Shown: positions 21,498-33,779 of the stretch, in pieces
Numbering within the stretch: the first letter of the stretch is position 1
Layout of the letters: every line of letters starts with the position of its first letter
Assembly: GCA_946811695.1 (NCBI GenBank)
Contig: OX328124.1
Span: forward strand, 98,566,547 to 98,630,546
Length of the DNA: 64,000 bases
Direction of reading: 5' to 3'
From: Gonocerus acuteangulatus
Taxonomy: Eukaryota > Arthropoda > Insecta > Hemiptera > Coreidae
Notes under the pieces: generated by a model
Databases searched by the model: none
Told to the model about the DNA's origin: nothing
Seen by the model: only the letters and a program-made list of their open reading frames with translations
Position numbers and translations under genes: made by a program

Positions 21498-22283
21498 CAG
21501 TAGGACCTCCATTATCCGGGACTCTACTATCCGGGATTCCAATTAACCGGGGTCTCGATGGGGGAATTTTTATTTTTATCCCTTCTTTAAATATTATGTA
21601 CATACGAACATATTTATTGCATTATTTTTAATTTTATCAACTAATGCATTTGATTTCATAATTATGTATTAAATATTTGTTTGTATGTAATGACGATTAT
21701 GAACATAAATATGAATTTAAATTACGTACATTGTAAACTAACGAATGTAAAAACAGCGCTGTTTTCGGAAGAATGTGACGATTCCATATTTCTGGAAGCA
21801 TCTCAATTTATTTCATATTCTTGGAACTGAAACGTTTTTACGTCATTCTATGAATCCCCTACTGGGCTGTTAGCCTACCAAGGAAATATTTCCTCAGTTG
21901 GGGTTTAACTCTTCACTCGAGTACATACGAATGCTGATTTCAGCAGAATTATCTTGTTACGGACGACCAGAACAGATATAAGAAAAAAATTATGTAACAA
22001 AAAACGACTAAAAATTACTGACTCTCGAAAAAAAAATTAATTTTAACTCGAGTTTATTTTTTAACTTATTCAAATTATTAATTAATAAAACGTTTACATA
22101 CACATTTCTCAATGCAAATAAAAAGGTTTACATGACATCTTGTTCACAGGTTTTCTTCATAACCTTATAATCCCTAAGGATCATTTTATAGTCAATAAAA
22201 TATTGTGTTTCGATTATCCGGGGTTTTCGATTATCCGTGGACCACCCTCCCCGTCATTACCCCGGATAATGGAGGTCCTACTG
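21498..22283. mobile_element. pogo/Tigger-like MITE (copy A)
   Basis: The termini cagtaggacctccattatcc and its inverse complement at 22264-22283 are exact, and the subterminal parts are rich in tatccggg and tccggg words. CAGTNGGNCCTCC-type ends with ATCCG repeats are typical of pogo/Tigger DNA elements. A TA follows the right end, but the matching TA on the left is not seen (aa). There is no transposase frame in the 786 bp, so it is non-autonomous. Confidence 0.8.
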
Positions 22284-22367
22284 TATACTCTACCCGCCCT
22301 TATTTTCCCTTTGCACGTATCCATTAAGGGCTTTTAGAGCCTTGGGACGGTCTGGAACCCTTAGTCT

Positions 22368-22371
<4 letters not shown>

Positions 22372-22405
<34 letters not shown>
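22372..22405. repeat. (TA)n microsatellite next to SINE (copy A)
   Basis: TA run ending exactly at the SINE head. The copy-B run at 33711-33776 is about 32 bp longer. Confidence 0.95.
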
Positions 22406-22406
<1 letters not shown>

Positions 22407-22408
<2 letters not shown>

Positions 22409-22748
22409 GGCGAGGTTAGCTCAGTGGTAGAGCACTCGACTAATGAACTGGAGGACCAGGTTCAAAACCCGAGCGCGCACTATAGATTTTTTCTTCTAGT
22501 GCTGCCTTTCGAGGGTTGGATATGGGGTCCCAGATCATCGATAGGCTCACCCAGCCTTTAATTAATTTAATTAATAATGGGTACCTTGGGTGCTAATGAC
22601 TATAGCAGTCGAAGCAGGGCCAAGGGGAAAATCAGGCGGCCGGAGCATAGTATTGACCGCACTATCTTCCTAGTGTGCCGTATGGTCAAGAATCAGATAC
22701 CTCTACAGTATCTGCCCCTCTTGGCCCTTGTGGCCTGTTACGGGACTG

Positions 22749-22755
<7 letters not shown>
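22407..22755 (+). mobile_element. tRNA-derived SINE (copy A, first)
   Basis: The tRNA-like head starts GGGGCGAGG with an exact A box TAGCTCAGTGG and a B-box-like GGTTCAAAACCC. The body has TTTTTTCTTCTAGTGCTGCC, the TTAATTAATTTAATTAATAA block, AGCAGTCGAAGC, AATCAGGCGGCCGGAGCATA, TACAGTATCTGCCC and CCTGTTACGGGACTG. It ends in a TA tail. It sits between two (TA)n runs, so a duplication cannot be read. Transcribed by RNA polymerase III if active. Confidence 0.88.

Positions 22756-22807
<52 letters not shown>
22756..22807. repeat. (TA)n tail of SINE (copy A)
   Basis: TA run directly after the SINE body. Copy B has the same at 34127-34178. Confidence 0.95.
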
Positions 22808-22812
<5 letters not shown>

Positions 22813-24095
22813 GATAAATTTCATTTCAGTAAAATACAATCTGTTTCGAAGGTTTTAGTGTCGGGCAGATCTAGTGTTTACCTTCCAAACGTTTGTTCTT
22901 TCGTCCCCAATGATCCTGTCGACATAGCCACAACCCTTGGGTCAACATTGTCAATAAACAATACTGGGAGAGTTAGAGCCACAGTGTCAGTATAGTGAAT
23001 AAAATTTGATTGAATTGCTTCTACAAACGGAAAATAGATTTAATAAACAGGATTACAGTGCTTAATGGCCAATTAAAGAAATTAAATTTTTTTAAGCCAG
23101 TGTATGATGTTCAAAAATACTTTACTTGAAAAATATTTATTTTGAACGCTTAGAAGAATGTATATAGATATCTTCACAGCCTCAATGCACCAAGTTCCTG
23201 GTACATTTTGACAACGATTTTTTTTAATATATATATACACACATGAGAATTCCTGAGTAAAGCCATTTTTTAGCAATAAGAGTGATTCGTTTAGTTTTCA
23301 TAAAAAACTGTGAGATTTCTACATGTTAAAAAACGGTCAAAATTAAGTTGCTTTGGGATCAGAGCTAGTAATAAAATGGAAAATCAATATTAGAGCAGTA
23401 TTCTAAAAGTAATTAGCTACAAAAAATGTTTTTCAAACGCGAGCGACCGCCTCCGGTTTTGGAGGTTTTCCCCTCGCGGCACCACAGTGCAGCGGTTTTT
23501 TCAGGCATACACTTGTAGAGTATCTGATATCTATAATCATTTTAAAACTTCTATTTATTATCATATTTATTACTTTCATTATTTCAAGAAAAATGGCCTA
23601 TTATTGAGAAAAAAATATGTACCCGTATATAAACATACGCGTTCAGTTCAAATCGCAAGGGCGGGACTGCATAGTTTGGCTTCAAAATTATGGACTGTAC
23701 GGGTTTAGCTCAGGAATTTAAGAAAATGGCCTATCATAGAGAAAAAATAAATAAATGTATTGGGGTATATAGGCAAAAATAGAGCTTACGAAGTTTCCTG
23801 CAAAATTCGCAGTTAAGGTCATTTGAATAAAATCTTTTGAGAAGAATTTTAAAGGACAGTTTTACTTGTTTCCTGTTAAATGCCCATTTTAATAAATAAT
23901 TTATGGACTCTTTGTCCTCGATGCAAGTAAGGATAGGAACTGAAAAATTCGCATGACTGATTCTGTATTTGCAAAGGTTCTAGTAAAACATTTTATACAG
24001 GAAATGGATGATTCTGTATTTTCTATGTAGATTATTTTAATGAAAATATTACTAATCTGACGTTCCCATAAAATTTCATTAAAATTTTCTCATTT

Positions 24096-24333
24096 AAAAT
24101 GACGATTTATTTTTTGTTAAGATGATTTAGTAATTTTACTCAACATCTTAGCTGAAATGATGATAGTTTGATTTCGCTCTTACGCAATATTAGAAATTAT
24201 TTTCAATAAAGGCATTGAAAATGACGATTTATTCTTTGTTAAGATGATTTAGTAATATTCCTCAACATCTTAGCTGAAATTATGATAGTTCGATTTCGCT
24301 CTTACGCAATATTAGAAATTATTTTCAATAAAG
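24096..24333. repeat. Two-unit tandem repeat, 122-bp period (copy A)
   Basis: aaaatgacgatttatt...ttcgctcttacgcaatatta is present twice, from 24096 and 24218, with a few substitutions. Copy B has the same at 35489-35726, so this small duplication is older than the large one. Confidence 0.9.
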
Positions 24334-24645
24334 ATTTTAGGTGTTTAATAATTTGACCCAATATATCAACATTACAAGCCAATCAAGTACATTACTGAAA
24401 CAAAAGAACGAATAATGAAAAGTTGTCAAAAAATGCGTTTAGTTCACGAGAAAATAACTTAAGGGAGAATGGCCTTCAAGCATCAGACGTAACAGACGAG
24501 AAGTCGTCTTCTGCTGCCTGAGAGACTGACGCACTAATAACTTTTAAATCGACGAGACTAATATACCAGTAAAGCTTTACAGAAAATACTGACTAACACT
24601 TACTGACAGATTGTATAGTAAGACAAAACAGTACCTCACTAGAAT

Positions 24646-25029
24646 CAGAGATGGGCATAATTTTATTTATAAATAAAAATACGAATTTATTCGTACTTAA
24701 TATATTTGTAAATATGAATATAAATGAATTCGTATTCGTAAGTGTGAATACGAATTTATTTTTATTCACGTATATTAAATATAAAAATACGAATACAATT
24801 TTATTCGCAAATTTTCCTGCGAATACAAATAAATTCACAGAAAAATTGTAAATAATCACAAAAAATGTGAATATTCACAAATAATCAAGTGATTACAAAT
24901 AATTCGCATTAAAATATATGAATACAAATTTATTCACATCATAATTTGTGAAAACAAATTTATTCACAAAAAAAAAATCGCAAATAAATTATGGATTTAT
25001 TCGAATTAACGATTAGATGGTATTACAAT

Positions 25030-25106
<77 letters not shown>

Positions 25107-25645
25107 CGCTTAACGTCTAGTTTATCATCGCCTAGATTCAATATGCAGGGACATAGTTTGCCATCTGTACCTCTGGCATTCCATAACAAAAAAAACAAAA
25201 ACAAACTAGGCACTGATAACCAAGACATTAAGCGTCTATAAAAAAATCCTCTTCATTAACTTTCGTAATATCATATTATTCTTAATAGGAATAAATTCAT
25301 GATTTATTTGCGAATTTTATTGTGAATAAATTTGTATTCACAAATTATAATGTGAATACATTTTTATTCATATATTTTAATGTGAATTGTTTTGTAATCA
25401 CTTTATTTGTTGAGAATATTCTCATTTTTTGTGATTATTTACAATTTTTTCTGTGAATATATTTGTATTCGCAGGAAAATTTGCGAATAAAATTTTATTT
25501 GTATTTTTATATTTAACATACGTGAATAAAAATAAATTTGTATTCAAACTTACGAATACGAATTTATTAATATTCGTATTTGCAAATATATGAAGTACGA
25601 ATAAATTCGTATTTTTATTTATAAATAAAATTATGCCCATCTCTG
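24646..25645. mobile_element. hAT-like foldback element (copy A)
   Basis: The termini cagagatgggcataatttt and its inverse complement at 25627-25645 are exact. The arms of about 370 bp consist of variants of aatacgaatttattcg words in inverse order. The CAGAGATGGGCA end is hAT-like and close to the 8-bp-TSD MITE at 17264, but the flanks (actagaat, acgtattg) are not a clean duplication. The middle holds an A/T-tailed insertion with T73 at 25031-25103 and a less AT-rich stretch to about 25240. The reciprocal 66- to 91-codon frames here are arm translations, not genes. Confidence 0.75.
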
Positions 25646-26194
25646 ACGTATTGCAATATATCAGTTCCTTTGCGCTATGCGGGGAAGGGAATAGCATTTA
25701 GCGAGCATGGAGATAACGTCCAAGTTTTTGGATGTTGGAAAGAGATACCGTCTAGGTGGTTAAGAGCTGGAATCGATACTCGGAGCAACAGGTTCTCCCT
25801 TAACACGTACGTTGATGGTAGCCCTTCAGGACTAAAGCCGTCTGAATGCCTTACTTTCAAAACCCACAAAGTCCTGGACCAATCCCACAAAGACTCTTCT
25901 TCTGCTCTAAATCTTCTTTTCTTTCTAGGGTTCAAAAAGTATCGCATTATGCTACTCGGTTACATTTCAGACTTATTTTTCTTATCAACACATTCGCTGC
26001 CGGCTCTGTAGCATATATAGAGCACCATGTCTTGTCGGCTCAAGAGCATATACGCAGTTGGAAAAAGCTAATATTTTGAGAAAATCATCATATATAAATT
26101 TTTTTAATTGATCGTCTGGTGCATTTAAATTAAAATACATTAGAAACTTGGAAAAAATAAAGTGGTAGATGAGGGCAGAATCAAATAAAAAAAT

Positions 26195-26425
26195 TCCGAC
26201 TCGCAGGAACTGCATCATCTTAGCGCGGTTCCGTTCTTACCCTTATGGAGGGAGGGAGGAACCCTGCTTAAAAGGGCAGCAGCGACGTGTTTCGTCGGAT
26301 GAAAACCCGCCTTATGATGCCTACGCGATATCGCAATCCTGAAGAGCCACCTAGAAAATCTTCCCTTTCAGAACCCATGGATCACAAAAATAATGGCGCT
26401 TCTGATTATATATACATATATGTAT
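26195..26425 (+). repeat. Dispersed repeat head (copy A)
   Basis: ccgactcgcaggaactgc, tcttagcgcggttcc, gggaggaaccc, tagaaaa, tttcagaaccc, a short TA-rich piece and tgtctgttcgcggtc appear in the same order as at 63228-63530. The 10.7-kb copy has only the first part. The sequence after it to about 27020 resembles 63.55-64.0 kb loosely (cgagaaaattcga, ttggg-tattcaaaaacg). The class is unknown. Confidence 0.7.
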
Positions 26426-26495
26426 GTCTGTTCGCGGTCTAACCGCTTCAAAAATGGTGCAATTTTGATGAAATTCAGTACAACAATATATTATC

Positions 26496-26694
26496 AAACA
26501 AGGGTGCTATGATTTCTTCGTGCGAATTTCACCCAAAAACATGTTTCGGTGTTCGAATTCTGGTCTTCAATAATCTGACAATATATTTGTTAAAATTTAA
26601 TAAATATATTGTCAGATTGTTGAAGACCAGAATTCGAACACCGAAACATGTTTTTGGGTGAAAATCGCACGAAGAAATCATAGCTCCCTTGTTT
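26496..26694. repeat. Long palindrome, about 92-bp arms (copy A)
   Basis: The left arm 26496-26587 and right arm 26602-26694 are near-perfect inverse copies around ttgttaaaatttaa. The left arm belongs to the dispersed repeat (aattttgatgaaattcagta precedes it). In copy B the left arm is almost wholly missing. Confidence 0.9.
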
Positions 26695-28449
26695 TTACGT
26701 TAATACGCTTGCAGATACACTTTTTGGGGTGGGGGTTTTCCAACGTAGGCAAGCAAATAAAATCATTTTCGAAGTGCAATATGCAATCGTGTTCGAGAAA
26801 ATTCGATATTAGTTTTGCTGGCTAATTTTCGGCTTGGGTATTCAAAAACGATTGATTAATTCGAAAATAGTTCTAGATGTTTAGCATTCAAACGAACATG
26901 GACATTTACATTTTGGTTAAGTTTGGATTTAAGAAAATAATTAGGAGAAAAAAAATTTAACAGATATGAGCAGTTTTGGAATTTTCCTATATTTTCTCAA
27001 GTATCTGGGTTATATTTAGGAATTCAAACACCTTCGTACAGCGACAAAGACCTTTATCAAATAAATGTCAATGGGATCATCTAAATTGGAAAAATCACTG
27101 GTTAACACTTCGAAAATGTCTGTTTTGTTGCTATTAGCGGTTCATTGTTAATCTTTAGCTCAGTTTTTTCGCTAGTGTTAGTTTTCTCTTCATACTTGCA
27201 CCCAAAATCAGATGTCATTTTGTCAGAAAATATTTACTGTATTAATTTTATACCTTCTATCTATATGGCACTAGTGATAAAGACGGAAAAACGGTATGAT
27301 GACGCAGCTTTTGCTAGTCGGACTTGTCATCACATGATATTTTTTATCATACATACGTTTTATACGTCCCTACTCGCTGGCATTTAAATCCGATTACAAA
27401 GCAATTGAAGTCCGTGGCATACACGTGAATAAACGCGCCGAAGAAATTAGGGAGAAGGGGACGACAGTGTATTTTCGGCTCCAAATCTTGATCTGTTAGC
27501 AGGATTCTATTTACAGTTCTATATTTTGACCCTCTGGCCTTCCAAAATATTTCTCAAGAAAAAACAATGGCCTGAAAATAAAGACCTGAATGTAATTCTT
27601 GTAAGACAAGATCAGGTGAAACGTATCCCTGGAATACGATAAAGATGTTATTTGTAAACCAAAGTCTGTATTTGTAGGCCTATTGCGTTCCATAGTTTCA
27701 TATGGAAAGCTTTAATCAGAAAGAGGGTAATATGTTTTTTTTTTTTTTTATATTTCGTTAAAAATTTAAAAACCTACTCCAATTAAATCATTAAGAAAAT
27801 CTATATTTTAGACACAGGCAACTAACGTTACTCAACGCAAAATTGAAAGCACTCACTCCTCCAGATTTAATTCATAATGAGAACTGTATTACGAATATGT
27901 TTCTCAAACAGATTCTTGAACTTGTAAAAGTTTCATTTTTAGGGGAAAAAATAACCTTCGAACGCAATGATACCAACTTTTGCGATTTTTAAGTTCCGAT
28001 CTCTCCAACTGGGATCGCTTTATCGGAAGCTGCATAAAAATCTTTTATGTAGGAAATTGAGTTTTTAGCTTTAATAGTAATCTCAGAACTGCGCATGTAA
28101 GCTTATATGTTTCCTCAACAACAAACGTAACCGAAATATTTACGTAATACTTTGAACAAATGTGATATGGACAGATGGAGGAAAGCCTACAGCAGACTTT
28201 CAACTCTTCTAGCTATGGTATTTAAAGGACAAGATATTACATACAATTTTTGGAATGTTTATTTTTACCTTAACCCCCCCCCCAAAATATAAATATAAAA
28301 ACTAACGTTGAAAAAAGAGGCCAAGTATTGGGCCAAGTTTTAGGCCATTAGTACCTTCTCAAGAACCTAATAATAACTTTCTCTCACTTATTTGTACATT
28401 TCCAAATTGAACAGTTTTCGTTAAATAATGACCCTTTTTACTTACATCC

Positions 28450-28790
28450 GGGGCGAGGTTAGCTCAATGGTAGAGCACTGGACTAATAAGCTGGAGGCCT
28501 GAGTACAAACCCCGAGCAAGCACTAAAGATTTTTTCTTCTAGTGTCTTCGTTCATTGGTTGAATTCGGCCTCCCTGGCCGTCCCTAGGCCGACCCAGCCT
28601 TTAATTAATTTAATAACGGGTACCTTGGGTGCAAATGACTGTAGCAGTCGAAGCGGCCAAGGTGAAAATCAGGCGGCCGGAGCATACCACTGACCACACA
28701 ATCTCCCTAGTGTACCGTATAGTCATGAATCTGATACCTCTATAGTATCTGCCCTCAGGGCCCTTGAGGCCTGTTACGGGATTGATTTTT
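28450..28790 (+). mobile_element. tRNA-derived SINE (copy A, second)
   Basis: A different subfamily member from the one at 22407. The head is GGGGCGAGG with TAGCTCAATGG, and the body contains CTTCGTTCATTGG, GGCCTCCCTGGCCGTCCC and GGCGGCCGGAGC. The tail is (ATT)n. Confidence 0.88.
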
Positions 28791-30323
28791 ATTATTATTA
28801 TAAAAATATACGGGACTGAGAGGGTATTATTAGGTTCTTTATGATAAAATGCCCTTCAGAGTTAATGGATTGATTTCTAAATCCCTGGGAGATGCTGACA
28901 ATGATATCGCCTAAACAAAGGAAACAAATACGAAGGGCACGAACAAACCTTAGGGAGAAATTCTTTTAGTAAAAATTGACTCAACCAACGGTTCGTTAAA
29001 CTCCGAATATCTCTCTTGTATCTCTATTTCTTCTTTTATTTATCAGTACAAAAATTCCATACTTTTTTTTAAATATTTGAACATAACAAATAATGCTTTA
29101 AAGAAAGTGCAATTGAAAAGGGAGTTTGGAGGGTGAACATACAAATTACTTAGGAATTGCTCATTTAACATTAAACTATGTAGACACATTAACGCTTTAT
29201 TCATGCTAACAACGACTGCATTCTATTCACCAAGAAAATATCGGCGAGTGGTGGTGTACACCCTAACACACATCGCGCGTAGAACGGGTACTAGTAGCGC
29301 GGAACGCGTGAGGTAAGGGCCAGGATACTCTAGGCGTGAGACATGTTTGGACTGCATTGTGTTCGCAAACGAATATAGTTGGAAATACGTCATACAATTA
29401 CTCGTACCAAGATCAATGATGAGATCAATTATCATAAACTTAGAATACTATTTTAAGGAATCCCGGATTTTCTCCTAGAGAGTTATGAAATTTAAGGAAC
29501 ACTGTAAAAGAATTACCAGATGCTCGTTCGAAGAACTCGTAAGTAGTTCCATTGCCACCCGGAAGTTCACAAAAAAAAGAATATTTGATCAAGTAGGGTA
29601 TCGAATAAATAATGGAAGTAGCATGGATAAAAATGTATCTCACCAAGAAAGATGTTTCTTCCGCCTACAGGGAGGGCGAAGGTAAATCGGTTAGAAGGAA
29701 ACCAGAATGTTGGGAATTTATCGAGGATGAAAAAATGAATGACGTAATTACCCAAGAAATGCTTGTTGGAGAGAATATTTTATAAGATAAAACCAACAAA
29801 ATATGATATTCTGTACAAATGAGATCACGATACCAGCTTGGCACACCTTGAAAACTTGGATCCATTCTTAGAGATGCAGAATAACTTTCAAGAAATTATT
29901 ATTCAGGCATTTCACAAGATCATAGATTTTTCGTTACCTTATAGAAAAACATAATAGAAGAGCAAAGGAGAAAACAGAAATTTTCAAAAGGAAGAACTCG
30001 TGACTCAGGAAAGTGTGCCGCTGTTGTGTGCATCTTCGTGTATTGGCTGATTAGAAAGACATAACGAAGCGAATACGTTTCATACTTCCAACTGAGATGG
30101 TCCTATCGATATTCAAAAGTCGTTACCATTCTATGAAATGTGCCCACATTACGCGGCTCATGTCGGATAGATTTCTATTTAGCCCGCGTGGGATTAATTG
30201 TGTATAAATATCTCACAAACTCAAATTGAAAGTACCTAAATAATATTTCGGTTACATGAGGTATGGAATCATCATTTCAGGTTTAATCTGTTTAACGATC
30301 ATATTAAATAAATAAACACACAC

Positions 30324-30607
30324 CATGGGCGTATATAAGGGGGGGGGGGGGGTTGAGGGAGCTGCAGCCCCCCCCCCCGAAATTTTGATTTCTTGGTAAA
30401 AATTTGTCGTAAAACCCTTAAAAATAAATTATAAGATCACTTAATTCATAAAAAATATTTTATTTTACGTGTAATAGCGTTTTAGTTGCCTAAAACTATT
30501 CTAAGCTCTAAGTTTTTAGTATTCCATACCCCGGAAATGGTCTCAGCCCTCCCCCCCCGACATTTTCCCAGTCCTTCCTATTATTATTTTATCTATATAC
30601 GACCATG
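30324..30607. mobile_element. Short G/C-run MITE-like element (copy A)
   Basis: catgggcgtatata at the left and its near complement tatatacgaccatg at the right frame 284 bp. G-runs and C-runs (ctgcagccccc) follow the left end and another C-run precedes the right. The flanking sequence on both sides is acac, possibly a target duplication but confounded by a CA-repeat. Confidence 0.6.
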
Positions 30608-30623
30608 ACACACACACACACAA

Positions 30624-30633
<10 letters not shown>

Positions 30634-30681
<48 letters not shown>
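30634..30681. repeat. (CA)n/(TA)n microsatellite (copy A)
   Basis: A TA run preceded by a CA-rich run (30607-30632). Copy B is at 41903-41950. Confidence 0.9.
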
Positions 30682-30685
<4 letters not shown>

Positions 30686-31065
30686 TAGAGAGTACACCGG
30701 GATAGCGTTCATTTTCGAGGACTCAATTAGTGGGCTCTACGAAGGGTCCTTCTGTCTGTCAGAGAATGCTGAGGAGTCAAGGATGGCTCGACTAGGTCAA
30801 TTAAGGGTGCGTTCAAGACAACCTGTCGCCTTCTGAACCAATTGGTTAATGCAGAGTTTGCTGAGAGTGACACGGGTTTTCTTATGGGGATTCCTTACTT
30901 TCGTTTTTTAGTTTGCTTTTTTGTAAACCTAAGAATTGATTGAAAGCTTTGTGAGTTTCGAAAGTAAAATAAAAATAATAATAGATTTAAATTCAGTACC
31001 CCAAAACTCTAATCTGCTAAATATTACCTAAAAAAAACATAGTAGGTTAATAGGAGAAGATACAC

Positions 31066-31644
31066 GTGAAGTACTTTCGGTCATTAATTGAATATTTAAA
31101 AAATTTGAACACACATGGGACAATTAAATATTTAGTAGACAATATTGTATAGGTTATAGAGTATGTGTGTATTAAAGCCGGATACCAACCGCATATTTTT
31201 TTTTCAACCCCACCAGAGAAGATACATTCAACGGTCAAATGTATAATAAGTAGCATTGATTCCAAAGGAAAACATAATCTACTGGATCTACTAACAACCG
31301 CCAAGTTCCACACAACTTATAAAACGCTGAAATTTTAAAGTAAAAAGCTGTCTTATATCAACGGCACTAACAGCCTTCAAATGATAAGGACCATCATGCG
31401 AGCAAGGACAGAAACCCTAATCCAGAACAGGAAGCCTTGGAGTTATGATAATAGTGTCCTCTGCTCTCTTTGCAACATGAAACAGCCAGAATATGTCATC
31501 CATTTCCTAGCTGTATGACCGATCCAATCTGAGATAAGAGTAATCATCTTCCACAAAAATAGGTAAACCCACATGAGTACAGTAGACTATTTGAACGGCG
31601 AGGACTATGTCAAAGAGGCGATGACTTTTAAATTTGATTATTAA
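31066..31644 (+). pseudogene. Dead non-LTR retrotransposon C-terminus (copy B)
   Basis: Duplicate of 19737-20315 with the same internal stops and the same Cys-to-stop change. One Lys-to-Arg-type codon difference (agatag to aggtag region near 31561) separates the copies. Decay therefore preceded the duplication. Confidence 0.75.
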
Positions 31645-32156
31645 GAATAAGGAGGATAGATATTTGTTTTATTATTTTTTTTCTACATTTTTTCAAATCT
31701 CTTACATTATTATTGTTTTTTTTTTTTTTTTTTTTTTTTTTTGTTTTTTTTATGTATACAATATTATGTGATGTCGCTTAGCTGACGGATTGCATCCAAG
31801 CTTAAGTTTATTAGCTATTATGATTGACATAGTTACTTCAGTTCTGTAATCAAACCAAGCAAAGGTGTTTCTGAGAATGACAGAAGAATAAGATTTACAA
31901 TTTGACTCGATCTCTGAAACTTCATTGGATAACAAAGCTGATTTATTCCAAATAGCTTGAAGATTGAATTAAATTTAAACTTTAGAAACGGATTTATGCT
32001 AAAAGGGCAAATCTAATTTACCTTCCTTACTAAGAAAATGTCGACTTCCAATACTTAGATGTTTGTAAATTATTATTCATTCTCATTAGGTGCGTCCATT
32101 AGCACCAATATTGATTTTTCTTTTAGAACAATTTATATTATATTACATATTATACA

Positions 32157-32232
<76 letters not shown>

Positions 32233-32836
32233 TACATATACATACATGGCTGGGTGGTCTCAGAGGACCAGGTTCTGTATATGTATGTATAACGATTGTT
32301 TAGTATGGGAAACCAGAAGTGAGAAGGGGGCTTACTCACTCATATCTCATGTCCAAAGATGAACCACCGAACTGTATAAGCTGAGCAGTCCTCCTCGCGG
32401 TGAAGCACATACTTACTGAGAGCTTAGAATATCAATTTGAAAGGCATCGATTCAAAATTAACGGCACCTTAGACGAAATTCTATGAGATTATCCAGAAAA
32501 AATCATTAACCTGTTTGAATTCCTAGATGTTAGAAATTTAAGAGATAAAATTTAACATACAACTGTATTTTGGTGATACCCAATATTATCTAATATCATC
32601 TAATGGTAATTAGAGATTATACCCTTGCAATGTCTCCATATTTCAACTAACATTTTTCATGAATAACTAGTTCTTTTTATTATAATGACAACTCCTTTGT
32701 TCACTCTTGGCCCTTACTTTCACAGGGCGACCATGACCCAGTGTGGTTGATATTGCCCTTAAAAGAACACAAAAAAGAAAGGATTCTTGACCATACGGAA
32801 CATAATAAAAACTAAAAAAAAAAATGGTCAGTACAA

Positions 32837-33622
32837 CAGTAGGACCTCCATTATCCGGGACTCTACTATCCGGGATTCCAATTAACCGGGGTCTCGATGG
32901 GGGAATTTTTATTTTTATTCCTTCTTTAAATATTATGTACATACGAACATATTTATTGCATTATTTTTAATTTTATCAACTAATGCATTTGATTTCATAA
33001 TTATGTATTAAATATTTGTTTGTATGTAATGACGATTATGAACATAAATATGAATTTAAATCACGTACATTGTAAACTATCGAATGTAAAAACAGCGCTG
33101 TTTTCGGAAGAATGTGACGATTCCATATTTCTGGAAGCATCTCAATTTATTTCATATTCTTGGAACTGAAACGTTTTTACGTCTTTCTATGAATCCCCTA
33201 CTGGGCTGTTAGCCTACCAAGGAAATATTTTCTCAGTTGGGGTTTAACTCTTCACTCGAGTACATACGAATGCTGATTTCAGCAGAATTATCTTGTTACG
33301 GACGACCAGAACAGATATAAGAAAAAAATTATGTAACAAAAAACGACTAAAAATTACTGACTCTCGAAAAAAAAATTAATTTTAACTCGAGTTTATTTTT
33401 TAACTTATTCAAATTATTAATTAATAAAACGTTTACATACACATTTCTCAATGCAAATAAAAAGGTTTACATGACATCTTGTTCACAGGTTTTCTTCATA
33501 ACCTTATAATCCCTAAGGATCATTTTATAGTCAATAAAATATTGTGTTTCGATTATCCGGGGTTTTCGATTATCCGTGGACCACCCTCCCCGTCATTACC
33601 CCGGATAATGGAGGTCCTACTG
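32837..33622. mobile_element. pogo/Tigger-like MITE (copy B)
   Basis: Duplicate of 21498-22283, same length, with only a few substitutions and the same termini. Confidence 0.8.
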
Positions 33623-33706
33623 TATACTCTACCCGCCCTTATTTTCCCTTTGCACGTATCCATTAAGGGCTTTTAGAGCCTTGGGACGGTCTGGAACCCT
33701 TAGTCT

Positions 33707-33777
<71 letters not shown>

Positions 33778-33779
<2 letters not shown>

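Larger units (their letters stand above)
19642..30970. repeat. Tandem segmental duplication, copy A (11.33 kb)
   Basis: The sequence from aaaaataataatagattta at 19642 recurs from 30971, and similarity continues without interruption to the end of copy B at about 42245. The sharp edges are at an aaaaa string present at all three junctions (gcagc-aaaaa-taata; aaaat-aaaaa-taata; aaaat-aaaaa-acata). Substitutions are rare, and length changes concentrate in T-, C- and TA-runs. The unit holds a dead LINE end, a pogo/Tigger-like MITE, two SINEs, a foldback, a minisatellite and a G/C-run MITE. The remaining sequence is AT-rich and I recognise no gene in it. Confidence 0.95.

Noticed and set aside
22407..22480. 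A functional tRNA gene
   Set aside because: The A box is good, but the T arm and acceptor do not pair, and a long SINE body follows directly.
25013..25241. Frames of poly-Lys or poly-Phe
   Set aside because: They translate the T73 run in the foldback element.
24593..25697. Asn/Lys/Phe-rich frames of 66-91 codons
   Set aside because: They lie in the inverted arms of the foldback and mirror each other on opposite strands.
29440..29865. Overlapping 62-68-codon frames in both strands of the duplicated segment
   Set aside because: Several frames overlap on both strands with no recognisable domain, and none is clearly preferred.
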